Below are positions 18,170-27,092 of a stretch of 64,000 nucleotides of DNA, one piece after another. The DNA is taken from NCBI GenBank assembly GCA_963726715.1, contig CAVSDF010000010.1, positions 939,001-1,003,000 on the forward strand, in the 5' to 3' direction. Numbering within the stretch: the first letter of the stretch is position 1; every line of letters begins with the position of its first letter. Below the pieces are notes generated by a model. That model was given only the letters and a program-made list of their open reading frames with translations. It was not told the origin of the DNA and did not search any database. This DNA comes from CAVSDF01 sp963726715. Its GTDB lineage: Bacteria; Bacteroidota; Rhodothermia; Rhodothermales; BA12. A program made the position numbers and the translations under genes.

Positions 18170-19792
18170 ATGCGCCCGTCTCCGCTTCGCGCCGCCCTTC
18201 TCGGCGCCGCCCTCGCCCTTCCCGCCGCCGTCGCGCCCGCCGCGCACGCCCAGGCGCCCGAGCCAGTCGACACCGCCGCCGTGCGCATCCTCCGCGCCGA
18301 AGGCATGGGCGCGCGCTCGCAGGTGATGGAGACGCTCTGGTGGATCACCGAGGCCAACGGCCCGCGCCTGACCGGCTCGGCGGGCCTCGACCGCGCCGTC
18401 GCGTGGGCCACGCGCCACCTGCGCGAGCAGGGCCTCGCCAACGTCCACACCGAGAACTGGGGACCGTTCGGGCGCGGCTGGACGCTCAACCGCTTCTCGG
18501 TCAACGCGTCGAGCGCGAACGGCGCCGCCAACTTCCCCGTCATCGCCGTCCCGCGCGCGTGGAGCCCATCGGTGCGCGGCACCGGCGAGGTGGTGATCCT
18601 GAGCGCCTCCACGCCTGAGGAGCTTGCCGCCTACCGCGGACGCCTGCGCGGCAAAGTCGTCTTCGTCGACGACGCCCGCGAGGTGAGCGAGCCGTTCGCG
18701 CCCATCGCCACGCGCCACACGACCGAATCGCTCCTCGCGCTCGCCAACTACGCCGTCGATCAGGCGCCGTCGGCGCCGGGTGGCGGCGGCAACGCGGCGT
18801 TCATGGGCCGCTTCCGCATCGCGTCGGCGCGCATGCAGATGCTCGCCGAGGAGCAGCCGCTCGTCATCGTCGACCGCGGGTCGAAGGGCGACTACGGGAC
18901 GGTCTTCTCCGGCGGCGCGTCGGTGCCGGTGCCCGAGGGTGTCAGCGCCGCCGAGCGCCCGACGGCGTGGATGCCGCGCGGGCAGCGCGTGATCCCGCAG
19001 ATGACGCTCGCCGTCGAGCACTACAACCGCATCCACCGCATGGTCTCGCGCGGAATGCCCGTCTCGCTCGCCCTCGACATGGACGCCACCTACGACGAGG
19101 CCGACCCGATGGAGCAGAACGTCCTCGCCGAGATCGCCGGCACCGACAAGGCCGACGAGCTCGTCATGCTCGGCGCCCACTTCGACTCGTGGCACGCGGG
19201 CACCGGCGTCACCGACAACGGCGCCGGATCGGCAGTGATGATGGAGGCGATGCGCCTGCTCCAGGAGACCTTCCGGCAGCGCGGCACGCAGCCCCGCCGC
19301 ACCATCCGCCTGGGCCTGTGGACCGGCGAGGAGCAGGGCCTCTACGGCAGCCGCGCCTACGTCGCCCAGCACTTCGGCACGCGCGGCACCGACGGCACCT
19401 TCGCCCCGACGGCGGACAACGCCAAGGTGAGCGCGTACTTCAACATGGACAACGGCACCGGCACGGTCCGCGGCGTCTACCTGCAGGGCAACGAGGGCGT
19501 CGGGCCGGTCTTCCGCGCGTGGCTGCGCCCGTTCCACGACCTCGGCGCGGCGACGGTGACGATGCAGAACACCGGCGGCACCGACCACCTCGCCTTCGAC
19601 GCCGTCGGCATCCCCGGCTTCCAGTTCATCCAGGAAGAGATGGCCTACTCGACGCGCACGCACCACTCCAACATGGACGTCTACGACCACGCCGTCGCCG
19701 CCGACCTCCAGCAGTCGGCGACGATCATCGCCGCCTTCGCCTACCACGCCGCCATGCGCGATGCGCCGCTTCCGCGCAAGGGCGGGCGCTGA
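18170..19792 (+). CDS. M28 family zinc aminopeptidase with PA domain, secreted
   Basis: 540 residues. A signal peptide (MRPSPLRAALLGAALALPAA, ending AHAQ) is followed by an N-terminal cap, a PA insert (VRGTGEVVILSASTPEELAA, RGKVVFVDDAREVSEP) and the M28 catalytic core. Zinc ligands and catalytic residues are visible: the histidine and aspartates in GAHFDSWHAGTGVTDNGAG, the glutamates in GLWTGEEQGLYGS, the aspartate in FNMDNGTG and the final histidine in TRTHHSNMDVYD. It should remove amino-terminal residues from peptides outside the cytoplasm. I chose the ATG at 18170 because it follows ctctccg; ATGs at 18155 and earlier in frame are alternatives. Confidence 0.88.
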   Translation: MRPSPLRAALLGAALALPAAVAPAAHAQAPEPVDTAAVRILRAEGMGARSQVMETLWWITEANGPRLTGSAGLDRAVAWATRHLREQGLANVHTENWGPFGRGWTLNRFSVNASSANGAANFPVIAVPRAWSPSVRGTGEVVILSASTPEELAAYRGRLRGKVVFVDDAREVSEPFAPIATRHTTESLLALANYAVDQAPSAPGGGGNAAFMGRFRIASARMQMLAEEQPLVIVDRGSKGDYGTVFSGGASVPVPEGVSAAERPTAWMPRGQRVIPQMTLAVEHYNRIHRMVSRGMPVSLALDMDATYDEADPMEQNVLAEIAGTDKADELVMLGAHFDSWHAGTGVTDNGAGSAVMMEAMRLLQETFRQRGTQPRRTIRLGLWTGEEQGLYGSRAYVAQHFGTRGTDGTFAPTADNAKVSAYFNMDNGTGTVRGVYLQGNEGVGPVFRAWLRPFHDLGAATVTMQNTGGTDHLAFDAVGIPGFQFIQEEMAYSTRTHHSNMDVYDHAVAADLQQSATIIAAFAYHAAMRDAPLPRKGGR

Positions 19793-19832
19793 CCCGATGC
19801 GGGCCCACGGGCGCGACGGCCAGGGGCGCGAT

Positions 19833-19869
19833 GACGCCCGGTAGAGACGCATCGGCGATGCGTCTCTAC
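19833..19869. repeat. Palindromic repeat GTAGAGACGCATCG-G-CGATGCGTCTCTAC
   Basis: Fourteen-base perfect arms around a single G at 19841-19869, preceded by GACGCCCG. The same 37 bases recur exactly at 34304-34340. Similar GTAGAGACG...CGTCTCTAC palindromes are known as dispersed intergenic repeats in cyanobacteria and other phyla, from general knowledge. It lies just after the peptidase stop and could also act as a terminator hairpin. Confidence 0.8.
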
Positions 19870-19940
19870 GTCGCACCGCCGCCGCACACGACCGCGCCGC
19901 GACACGATCTTGCCTCCACCGTCTCTTCGGGGACCTTCGG

Positions 19941-19964
19941 TTCCGCTGCGCGGACCTTCGGTTC
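19941..19964 (-). repeat. Dispersed repeat of the GAACCGAAGG type, inverted copy
   Basis: TTCCGCTGCGCGGACCTTCG followed by GTTC is the exact reverse complement of the copy at 16004-16027. A partial extra unit, GGACCTTCGG, sits directly before it at 19931-19940. It lies 71 bases downstream of the GTAGAGACG palindrome in the same spacer. Confidence 0.65.
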
Positions 19965-20051
19965 AGGCCATAGAAGCCGGTGGGGGAGGTCAGCGGGGAA
20001 TACACCAGCGGGGGCCGTGCTCCCGACACCTCTTTTGCTCTCCCGACCTCC

Positions 20052-22232
20052 ATGCGGCGCTCCGCCCTGCTCCTTCTCGCGCTCGCCGCCCTTCCGGCCG
20101 CCGCGCAGCCTCTCGCGCAGCCCCGCGTCGTGGCGGTGCGGGCGGAGGTGGCGCCGCGCGTCGACGGATCGCTCGACGACGCCGTCTGGGCGACCGCGCC
20201 GGTCACGTCGGAGTTCCGGCAGCGCGCCCCGGTCGATCTCGGCGAGCCGAGCGAGCGCACCGAACTGCGCATCGCCTTCGACGCGACAACGCTCTACATC
20301 GCCGTCCACAGCTTCGACCGCGAGCCGTCGAAGATCCGCGCGGCCATCCTCGAGCGCGGCGGGCGCATCGACAAGGACGACAACGTCCGCATCGCCATCG
20401 ACACGTTCTTCGATCACAAGAACGCCTACATCTTCGAGATCAACCCGCTCGGCACGCAGGACGACGCGCTCCTGACCGACGAGAAGACGACGAACTGGGA
20501 CTGGAACGGCGTCTTCCGCTCCGAAGGCCGCATCACGCCCGATGGCTGGACGCTCGAAGTCGCCATCCCCTTCACCACGCTCCGCTTCCCCGACGGCGAG
20601 GCGCCGGTCATGGGCATCGCCGTGCAGCGGACGATCAACCGCAAGAACGAGGAGGTGCTCTTCCCCGGCATCGCGCGCGACTACCGGCAGGGCTTCTTCC
20701 AGGTCTCGCAGTACGCCCGCCTCGACGGGCTAAGCGGCATCCGGCGCGGGCGCGGCATCGAGGTCAAACCGTACGTGCTCGCGGGCGCCGCCGAAGCGCC
20801 GAGGGTCGCCGGAGAGCCGCGCGGGAGGTTCGAGCGGCAGATCGGCGGCGACGCCAAGGTGTCGCTCACGTCGAGTCTGCTCCTCGACCTGACGCTCAAC
20901 ACCGACTTTGCGCAGGTCGAGGCCGACGCGGCGCAGATCAACCTGACGCGCTTCAACCTCTTCTTCCCCGAGAAGCGCGAGTTCTTCCTCGAACGCGCGG
21001 GCCTCTTCCGCTTCGGCGACGAGGGCGAGACGGAGACGTTCTTCAGCCGCCGCATCGGCATCGCCAACCCGCTCGCGGGCGGGGCGCGGCTGACGGGGCA
21101 GGTCGGGCGCGTCGGCGTCGGGCTGCTCAACCTGCAGACGCGCGAGGCGCGCGAGGACGGCACGCCGGGCGCCAACTACAGCGTCGCGCGTGTGCAGACG
21201 GCGCTCGGACCGCGCGCGAGCGTCGGCGCCATCGCCACGAACGTCGAGGCGGCGCGCTCGGGCCTCTACAACCGCGCCGCCGGCGTCGACGGCATCGTGC
21301 GCTTCTGGGGCGCCTCGTCGGTGTCGGGATGGGTGACGGGCGTCGCCGCGCCGTCGGATTCGACGACCGGAGACCGGCAGAACCGCGCCGGGAGCGTGCA
21401 ACTGAGCGTGGGGCGCGACATCTACAGCGCCGATCTCTCGCTCACCGACATCGGGCGCGGGTTCAGCCCCGGCATCGGCTTCGTCGAGCGCGACGACTAC
21501 CGCCGCGTCGCGGGCGAGATCGGCTACCGCCCCATCGTCGGCGACGGACGCGGGTTCGTGCGGCGCCTCGTCTTCGACGTCGAGGGGCGCGTCTACACCG
21601 GGCACGACGACCGCTTGCAGACGCGCGAGGCCGAGGCCAACGCCATCGTGCAGTTCCGTGCCCGCGACCGCGTGAGCGTGGCCGCGAACCGCACCACCGA
21701 GGTTCTCGCCGAGCCCTTTTCGCTGCGCGGCGGCACCGTCGTCGTCGCGCCGGGCCGCTACACCGACGCGGGCGTCTCCCTGCGCGCCAAGACCGACGAG
21801 AGCCGCCGCGTCTACGCCCGCGCGGGCCTCGACCGCAAAGGCTTCTTCGGCGGCACGCAGACCGGCGGAAACGTGGCCGTCGGCGGGCAGGCGTCGCGCC
21901 ACCTCAAGGGCGAGGCGTCGGCGCGGCTCTCCCGCATCGACCACCCGAGCGGCACCCTCGACGCCGCCGTCCTCGGCCTGCGCGTCGACGTGGCCGCCAA
22001 CCGCGACCTCTTCGGCGCCGTCCTCGTGCAGTACGACAACTTCACCCGCCTCGTGCGCGCCAACGTGCGCCTGAACTGGATCCACACGCCGGGCAGCAAC
22101 CTGTACGTCGTCTTCAACACCGCCTACGTCTTCGACCCCGAATCGACCGCGGGCGACCTGCTCTCGCCGACCGCCTACGCCCTCCGCGACCGCACCGGCA
22201 TCGCCAAGCTCACCTACCGCATCGCCTTCTGA
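20052..22232 (+). CDS. DUF5916 protein with carbohydrate-binding-like N-terminal domain
   Basis: 726 residues. A signal peptide (MRRSALLLLALAALPAAAQ) precedes a CBM9-like domain at about residues 30-220 (PRVDGSLDDAVWATAPVTSEF, YIAVHSFDREPSKI, DNVRIAIDTFFDHKNAYIF). The remainder is rich in alternating beta segments (FNLFFPEKREFFLERAGLF, FSPGIGFVERDDYRRV, VQYDNFTRLVRANVRLNWI) and ends in LTYRIAF. An outer-membrane barrel is likely, since the terminal residue is phenylalanine. The family is common in Bacteroidota and has no settled function. The ATG at 20052 gives the signal peptide; an upstream ATG at 19980 lies in repeat-rich spacer. It converges with arsS 18 bases away. Confidence 0.82.
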   Translation: MRRSALLLLALAALPAAAQPLAQPRVVAVRAEVAPRVDGSLDDAVWATAPVTSEFRQRAPVDLGEPSERTELRIAFDATTLYIAVHSFDREPSKIRAAILERGGRIDKDDNVRIAIDTFFDHKNAYIFEINPLGTQDDALLTDEKTTNWDWNGVFRSEGRITPDGWTLEVAIPFTTLRFPDGEAPVMGIAVQRTINRKNEEVLFPGIARDYRQGFFQVSQYARLDGLSGIRRGRGIEVKPYVLAGAAEAPRVAGEPRGRFERQIGGDAKVSLTSSLLLDLTLNTDFAQVEADAAQINLTRFNLFFPEKREFFLERAGLFRFGDEGETETFFSRRIGIANPLAGGARLTGQVGRVGVGLLNLQTREAREDGTPGANYSVARVQTALGPRASVGAIATNVEAARSGLYNRAAGVDGIVRFWGASSVSGWVTGVAAPSDSTTGDRQNRAGSVQLSVGRDIYSADLSLTDIGRGFSPGIGFVERDDYRRVAGEIGYRPIVGDGRGFVRRLVFDVEGRVYTGHDDRLQTREAEANAIVQFRARDRVSVAANRTTEVLAEPFSLRGGTVVVAPGRYTDAGVSLRAKTDESRRVYARAGLDRKGFFGGTQTGGNVAVGGQASRHLKGEASARLSRIDHPSGTLDAAVLGLRVDVAANRDLFGAVLVQYDNFTRLVRANVRLNWIHTPGSNLYVVFNTAYVFDPESTAGDLLSPTAYALRDRTGIAKLTYRIAF

Positions 22233-22250
22233 GGCGGCGCGGGTGTGCCG

Positions 22251-23385
22251 TCACCCGTCGATGGCGCCGCCGCAGCCGGAGCCGGAGCCGGCGGTGCAGC
22301 CGTAGCAGTGGCGCTCGGTGCGGATGGCGTGCGTCTGCCAGCGGGCGAGGTCGAAGTCGTGGACGCTCATCTGTCCGCCGTCCTCGAAGGCCATGTCCAT
22401 TTCGAGCTGCTGGTTGAAGTCGCAGTCGAAGAGGCGCCCGTCGTAGCCGACCGAGAGCGTGGTCCGGCACATCAGCCCCGCGATGGTCGCCGGGTTGAAG
22501 GCGCTCACCAAACGCTCGGTGTAGGCCTCGGTCATCCCCTTCTGCAAGAGCCACTCCAGATACCGGCTGATCGGCATGTTGTTGAGCGCGAGCAGGCGGT
22601 CGAAGCGCAGGCCGTGGTGCGCGAGCAGCGCCTCCTTCCACTCGCGTTCGAGACTGGCCTGGTTGCCCGCGAGGAACGCGCCGACGGGGTTGGTGACGAG
22701 CGTCAGCACGAGCGATGCACCGTCCGCATCCGGCCCCATCCCGTAGCCGACGTCGTTGAGCATCTTGAGCGCGCGGAGGCTCTTCTCGTACGTCCCGTCG
22801 CCGCGCTGCGCGTCGGTGCCGCTCTTGCGGTAGTGCGGGAGCGAGCAGACGACCTCGACGCCGTGGGCGGCGAAGAACGCCGGCAGGTGCCGGAAGCGCG
22901 GCACGGTGAGGATCGTCAGGTTGCAGCGGTCGATGACGTGCATCCCCATCGCCCGCGCCTCGGTGATGAGGTACTCGAAGTGCGGGTTGAGTTCCGGCGC
23001 GCCCCCTGTCAGGTCGAGCACCGACGCGCCCGAGGCGCGCATCGCCGCGACGCAGGCCTCGGCCGTCTCGCGGTCCATGTTGGCGTCGGTGCGGTCGGGC
23101 CCGCTGTCCACGTGGCAGTGGCGGCAGGTCATGTTGCAGAGCTTGCCGACGTTGATCTGGAAGATGTCGAGCGTGGCCGGGCGGAGGGCGCCCTCCCACC
23201 CGGACGCGGCGAGGTCGCGCCAGAAGACGCCGGTGCCGGTCGGGCCGCCCGTGAGCGCGAGCGCGTCGAGTTCGGCGAGTCTGCCGCTCGGGCGAGACGA
23301 GCGGGTCGCGGCGGACGTGGAGGCTCGTCGTCGTGCGCGGCCCGTCGAGCAGCGCCACGTCGTCGACGGAGACGAAATCGGACAT
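22251..23385 (-). CDS. arsS: Arsenosugar biosynthesis radical SAM protein ArsS (one frameshift)
   Basis: About 378 residues after correcting one base near 23280. The N-terminus MSDFVSVDDVALLDGPRTTT joins LAELDALALTGGPTGTGVFW in another frame. The radical SAM cluster CxxxCxxC appears as CNMTCRHCHV, with LDLTGGAPELNPHFEYLI, and the DUF3641-type C-terminus is cysteine-rich (RHCYGCTAGSGSGCGG). ArsS acts in arsenosugar formation by transferring a deoxyadenosyl group to methylated arsenic. The next gene in the same direction encodes the carboxymuconolactone decarboxylase-like protein usually paired with it. No arsM methyltransferase is visible here. Confidence 0.85.
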
Positions 23386-23465
23386 CGGGGGGAAGGAAGG
23401 AGTCTGCTGTGGACGGTGGCGGGAGGCGCGCGCGTTCCGCGGGGGCACGGTGAGACGCCGCCGCG

Positions 23466-23807
23466 TCACATCGACTTGCCCTTGACGTGCTCCATCATCT
23501 GCATCCCGTGCACGAGGCTCGCGCCGCCGCGAATGGCGCAGGCCACGTGGACGGCCTCGGTCATCTGCTCCATGTCCGCCCCCTTTTCGAGCGCATCGGT
23601 CGAGTAGGCGTCGATGCAGTACGGGCACTGCACGGCGTGGGCGACGGCGAGGGCGATCAGGCTCTTCTCGCGGGCCGAGAGGGCGCCGTCGGCGAACACC
23701 TGTCCGTAGTAGTCGAAGAAGGCCTTGCCGAGCGCGGGCGCGCCCTCGGAGATGGTGCCGAAGGCGGCGAGGTGCTCGGGCTTGTAGTAGGTGTCGGCGG
23801 ATGCCAT
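23466..23807 (-). CDS. Arsenosugar biosynthesis-associated peroxidase-like protein (CMD/AhpD family)
   Basis: 113 residues starting MASADTYYKPEHLAAFGTIS. The AhpD-type catalytic pair is CPYCIDAYS at about residues 61-69, preceded by LSAREKSLIALAVAHAVQ. The family is the carboxymuconolactone decarboxylase-like group that accompanies ArsS and is annotated as arsenosugar biosynthesis-associated. It lies upstream of arsS, 80 bases away, so the two probably form an operon. The ATG at 23807 follows ccgaccg; longer frames to 24047 include arginine-rich noncoding sequence. The exact reaction is not established. Confidence 0.85.
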   Translation of the reverse strand: MASADTYYKPEHLAAFGTISEGAPALGKAFFDYYGQVFADGALSAREKSLIALAVAHAVQCPYCIDAYSTDALEKGADMEQMTEAVHVACAIRGGASLVHGMQMMEHVKGKSM

Positions 23808-24049
23808 CGGTCGGAGGGAGGCTGGGGATAGAGGCGGCGCCGACGGTGTGCGGCGCGTGTAGCGACGGTGAAGCCGCGGCCGGGCACGCCTGTTTCCCCG
23901 CGTCGGTGCTCGCCTTGTGGCCACGCGGGTGCCGGTACCGCACGCGTGAGCCAGTCGGGCCGGGTGCGCGCCGCCGAGGGCACTGCGGAGTTTGCCTGTA
24001 CCTCTGCCTGTACCCCCGAGCGCCACGTGCCCGGGTTTCCCAAACAACG

Positions 24050-24081
24050 AGCGCCAGCCCCCATCACTGGAGGCTGGCGCT
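24050..24081 (-). terminator. Hairpin terminator of tRNA-Glu
   Basis: Ten-base perfect arms, AGCGCCAGCC at 24050-24059 and GGCTGGCGCT at 24072-24081, sit directly at the 3' end of the minus-strand tRNA. In the direction of transcription the stem is followed by CGTTGTTTGG, moderately T-rich, which fits an intrinsic terminator. Confidence 0.65.
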
Positions 24082-24155
24082 GGTAGTCGGTACGGGACTC
24101 GAACCCGTGTTGTCGCTGTGAAAAAGCGAAGTCCTAACCCCTAGACGAACCGACC
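24081..24155 (-). tRNA. tRNA-Glu (anticodon UUC)
   Basis: Minus-strand cloverleaf starting GGTCGGTTCGTCTAGGGGTT. The anticodon stem is TCGCT/AGCGA with loop TTTTCAC, giving anticodon TTC. The T-arm is CGGGTTCGAGTCCCG and the acceptor ends ACCGACTA followed by an encoded CCA. The acceptor pairs fully apart from a G-U at the first position. Confidence 0.93.
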
Positions 24156-24181
24156 GTCGTCGCCCGGCGCGGGGCCGGGGG

Positions 24182-24256
24182 GGAGAGTGATGGGGTTCGA
24201 ACCCACGACCTCCAGAGTCACAATCTGGCGCTCTAACCGGCTGAGCTACACCCTCC
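24182..24256 (-). tRNA. tRNA-His (anticodon GUG)
   Basis: Minus-strand cloverleaf starting GGAGGGTGTAGCTCAGCCGG. The anticodon stem is CCAGA/TCTGG with loop TTGTGAC, giving GTG. An extra G at position -1 pairs with C73, the histidine-specific identity feature. The T-arm is GTGGGTTCGAACCCCAT. CCA is not encoded. It lies 26 bases upstream of tRNA-Glu on the same strand. Confidence 0.93.
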
Positions 24257-24317
24257 ATCGGGAGGACGGGCAAGATACCACGACGCCCCGCCCGTCCGGA
24301 ATGAAGAATCGGCAACG

Positions 24318-24457
24318 GGGGGGAGGACGGTTGGTGGGTTGGTGAGAGATTGAGCTGGTGAGGGTGAGCACACGCTCAGGCCGTCTCCGCTCCCGACGCC
24401 GCCCGTCACCCTCCCACAACCTCACCGACCCACCCCTCACAAACTCCCCCACTCACC
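24318..24457. repeat. Composite intergenic repeat with GT-rich and AC-rich arms
   Basis: The left arm contains GGTTGGTGGGTTGGTGAG and GCTGGTGAGGGTGAG. The right arm contains CCTCCCACAACCTCACCG and CCCACCCCTCACAAACTC, running into the stop codon of the PorZ-like gene. The interior of about 35 bases has no recognised palindrome. The arm layout matches 2219, 9419 and 28612. Confidence 0.55.
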
Positions 24458-26915
24458 GGATCACCGCGACGCGCCCCGTCGCCGCCCCGCCGCCGCCGAC
24501 GGCGACGATGAGGTAGACGCCCGAGGGCACGAGGTCGCCGCGGTCGTCGCGGGCGTCCCAGTCGAGGCTACCGCCTCGGCCCGAGAGGCGTCGCACGAGG
24601 CGCCCGTCGGGGGCGAGGATGCGCACATCGGTGTCGGCGACGAGCGTGCGGACGGTCACGCGCTCGGCATCGCCATCCCCAAGACGGAGCGGGTTCGGGA
24701 AGACGCTCAGCGCCTGCGGACGCGCGGACGCGGGCACGGGGGCGCCTTCGTAGATCGCGAGGCCGCCCTCGGTGCCGACGTACAGGTGCCCGGTCAGCGG
24801 CGAGACCGCGAGCGCGGTGACGCGGTTCGACGGGAGCGGGCTGTTGAGGGTCGTCAGGCGCGCCGTCTCCGTGAAGCCGTCGCCGCGGTCCTCGATGCGG
24901 ATCAGCCCCTCGTCGGTGCCCACCCAGAGCGCGTCGGCGGCGTCGATGGTGAGGGCGCGCACGCGCAGGCCGAGGAGGACGTAGCCGCGCGTCCCGTCGG
25001 CGAAGGGCTGCGTGGTCGGCCAGACGAAGCCGCTCGTGGCGTCGCGGGCGACGACCGAGGAGTTCGGCAAATAGGCGAGGCCCTTGTCGGTGCCGACCCA
25101 GAGGCGCCCGCGCCGGTCTTCGGTGACGGCGGCGATGACCTCGCTCGCACCCGCCGACGAGGCCGGGAATCCGCGCCCTTCCGCCCCGCCCATCGGGAAG
25201 AAGCGGATCGCGTCGTCGGTCGTCTCCGCCAGGCGGGCGCCGGGGTCGTAGAGGAGCAGGCCGCGGTTGATCTTGAAGTCGCCCTCGCTCTGAACGGAGA
25301 TCCAGAGGTGGTTGAAGGCGTCGAGGAAGGTCCGCGAGAGCGCCGTGAAGGTCGGCGAGTAGCCGCCCGTCGCCGGCAGCGGCAGGGCCGTCCACGCAGT
25401 GCCAACGCGCACGTGCAGGGGCGTCGAGGCGATCTTGTTGGCCGCCCAGACCGTCGATCCGTCGCGCGTCGCCGAGACGCCGTCGACGATGACGAAGGGC
25501 GGGTTCGAGGGGATGGAGGGCAGGAGCGACGAGTTGGTCGTCGAGTAGACGGTCACCTCGCCCGCTGCGTCGATGCGCGCGAGGCCGCCGCCGCCGCTGC
25601 CGACCCACGCGCCGCCGTCGGACGTTGCCGAAACGGCCGTCGCGCCGCCGGGGAAGCCCGGTCGCAGCGCCTGCGTGTAGTTGGCCCACGTGTCGCCGTC
25701 GGGGGCGAGGCGGAAGGCGCCGCTGCCGATGCCCGTCGGGGTGCCGGTGGCCCAGAGCGTGCCGTCGGTGGTGGCGCTGAGGGTGGTGAAGACGTCGGCG
25801 GCGGGACCGGGCGGCGCGATGCGGCGGTCGAGCGCGAGCGCGCCATCGCCTCCGACGCGGGCGAGGGAGAGGCCGCGCACCGAGTCGGCGAGGACGACGA
25901 GGCTGCCTGCGACGGCGGCATCCTGGGCGGCGAGGGCGGCGGTGCGGGTCGCGGTGCCGGTGGCGGCGATGCGGGCGGCGCCGTTCTCGGCGAGGGCGGC
26001 GATGAGGTCCGGGCCGCTGGCCACGAGCCGCCGCGCCGGTCCGGGCAGCCCGGCGATGGGCGTCCACGCGCCTGCGCTGCCGGGTGCGGCGGCGGTGGCG
26101 CGCACGAACACGCCGCCCGTCGTCCCCGCGTACACGCGTCCACCGACGCTGGCGACGCTCCGCACGGCCGCGCCGAGCGGCTCGACGGCCCAGTTGCCGG
26201 GGTCCTGCAGGTTGCGCCCATCGAGGCGTCCGATGGCGACGCCGCCGTCGAGGGCCACGAAGAGCGCCTGACCGGACGTGCTCCCCGCCGCGCCGGGCGC
26301 CGGGCCGCGGGCGACGTCGAAGGCGGGCGACGAGGGCGGCTGCGCGCCGAAGCGGCTGTACGTCTCGCGCACGACAAGGGCCGCGGCGTCGAAGGCGACG
26401 ACGCCGAAGCGGGTGGTCGCGTAGAGCGTGTCCCCGAGCGAGACGAGGCGGGTGACGGCGCGCTGCGGGAAGCGGTCGGCGCGGGCGATGTCGCGGAGCG
26501 TGCGCACGTCGCCGGTCACGAGGTCGAGGCGGTCGACGACGCCGTCGGCGTAGCCGATCCACACGGCGCGGCGCCGCACGTCGGCGGCGATGGCGCGGGC
26601 GCTCAGGCCCGCGAGGCCGTCGGCGGTCGTGTAGGCGCGGACCTCGTCGGAGGCGGCGCCGCTGCCGATCCGGACGCGGTAGACGCCGCCGCTCGTCGCC
26701 GCCCACGCGGCGGTGTCGCCGAAGGCGGTGACGGCGGCGGTGCGTTGGAGCGTCGTGTGCAGGCGCCACGTGCCGGGCAGGCCCTCAGCGGCGCCCGGCG
26801 CGGTGCCCTGCGCGCGGACGGCGGGCGCGGCGATCAACACGGCAGCGGCACAGACGGCGGCAGACGCGCGCGCGAGCGGATGGCGCCGGAGGCGCGGGGG
26901 GACCGGGAGAGGCAT
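24453..26915 (-). CDS. PorZ-like propeller protein with T9SS-type C-terminus
   Basis: 820 residues. A signal peptide (ASAAVCAAAVLIAAPAVRAQ) is followed by GTWRLHTTLQRTAAVTAFGD and many propeller blades of the two-component-regulator type (AWAATSGGVYRV, LYATTRFGVVAFD, VYAGTTGGVFVRA, LWVGTDKGLAYLP, LYVGTEGGLAIYEG). The last 85 residues (LSVFPNPLRLGDG, LVRRLSGRGG, PSGVYLIVAV) resemble a type A sorting domain or its FlgD-like fold. The layout matches PorZ, a surface part of the type IX attachment complex. A sensor-like surface propeller is an alternative. The ATG at 26915 follows gctccg; a GTG at 26936 is in frame upstream. Confidence 0.75.
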   Translation of the reverse strand: MPLPVPPRLRRHPLARASAAVCAAAVLIAAPAVRAQGTAPGAAEGLPGTWRLHTTLQRTAAVTAFGDTAAWAATSGGVYRVRIGSGAASDEVRAYTTADGLAGLSARAIAADVRRRAVWIGYADGVVDRLDLVTGDVRTLRDIARADRFPQRAVTRLVSLGDTLYATTRFGVVAFDAAALVVRETYSRFGAQPPSSPAFDVARGPAPGAAGSTSGQALFVALDGGVAIGRLDGRNLQDPGNWAVEPLGAAVRSVASVGGRVYAGTTGGVFVRATAAAPGSAGAWTPIAGLPGPARRLVASGPDLIAALAENGAARIAATGTATRTAALAAQDAAVAGSLVVLADSVRGLSLARVGGDGALALDRRIAPPGPAADVFTTLSATTDGTLWATGTPTGIGSGAFRLAPDGDTWANYTQALRPGFPGGATAVSATSDGGAWVGSGGGGLARIDAAGEVTVYSTTNSSLLPSIPSNPPFVIVDGVSATRDGSTVWAANKIASTPLHVRVGTAWTALPLPATGGYSPTFTALSRTFLDAFNHLWISVQSEGDFKINRGLLLYDPGARLAETTDDAIRFFPMGGAEGRGFPASSAGASEVIAAVTEDRRGRLWVGTDKGLAYLPNSSVVARDATSGFVWPTTQPFADGTRGYVLLGLRVRALTIDAADALWVGTDEGLIRIEDRGDGFTETARLTTLNSPLPSNRVTALAVSPLTGHLYVGTEGGLAIYEGAPVPASARPQALSVFPNPLRLGDGDAERVTVRTLVADTDVRILAPDGRLVRRLSGRGGSLDWDARDDRGDLVPSGVYLIVAVGGGGAATGRVAVIR

Positions 26916-27092
26916 CGGAGCGTCGGGGACGGGCACGCGGCGGCCGCTCGAACGGCGGCGGCGCCACGGGCGGTGGGCGCGGAAAAGACGGTAGCGCGTC
27001 GGTCCGATGGGCAGCGGTGCGTGGTGAGGAGGAGGAACGACCGGCGAGGCGCCGCGCGTGCCCGGAGGCGGCGGAGGCGGGCGCGGTGGCGA

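Noticed and set aside
22245..23453. Plus-strand frame of 402 codons opposite arsS
   Set aside because: The minus strand carries ArsS with its radical SAM motif. The plus frame is a shadow.
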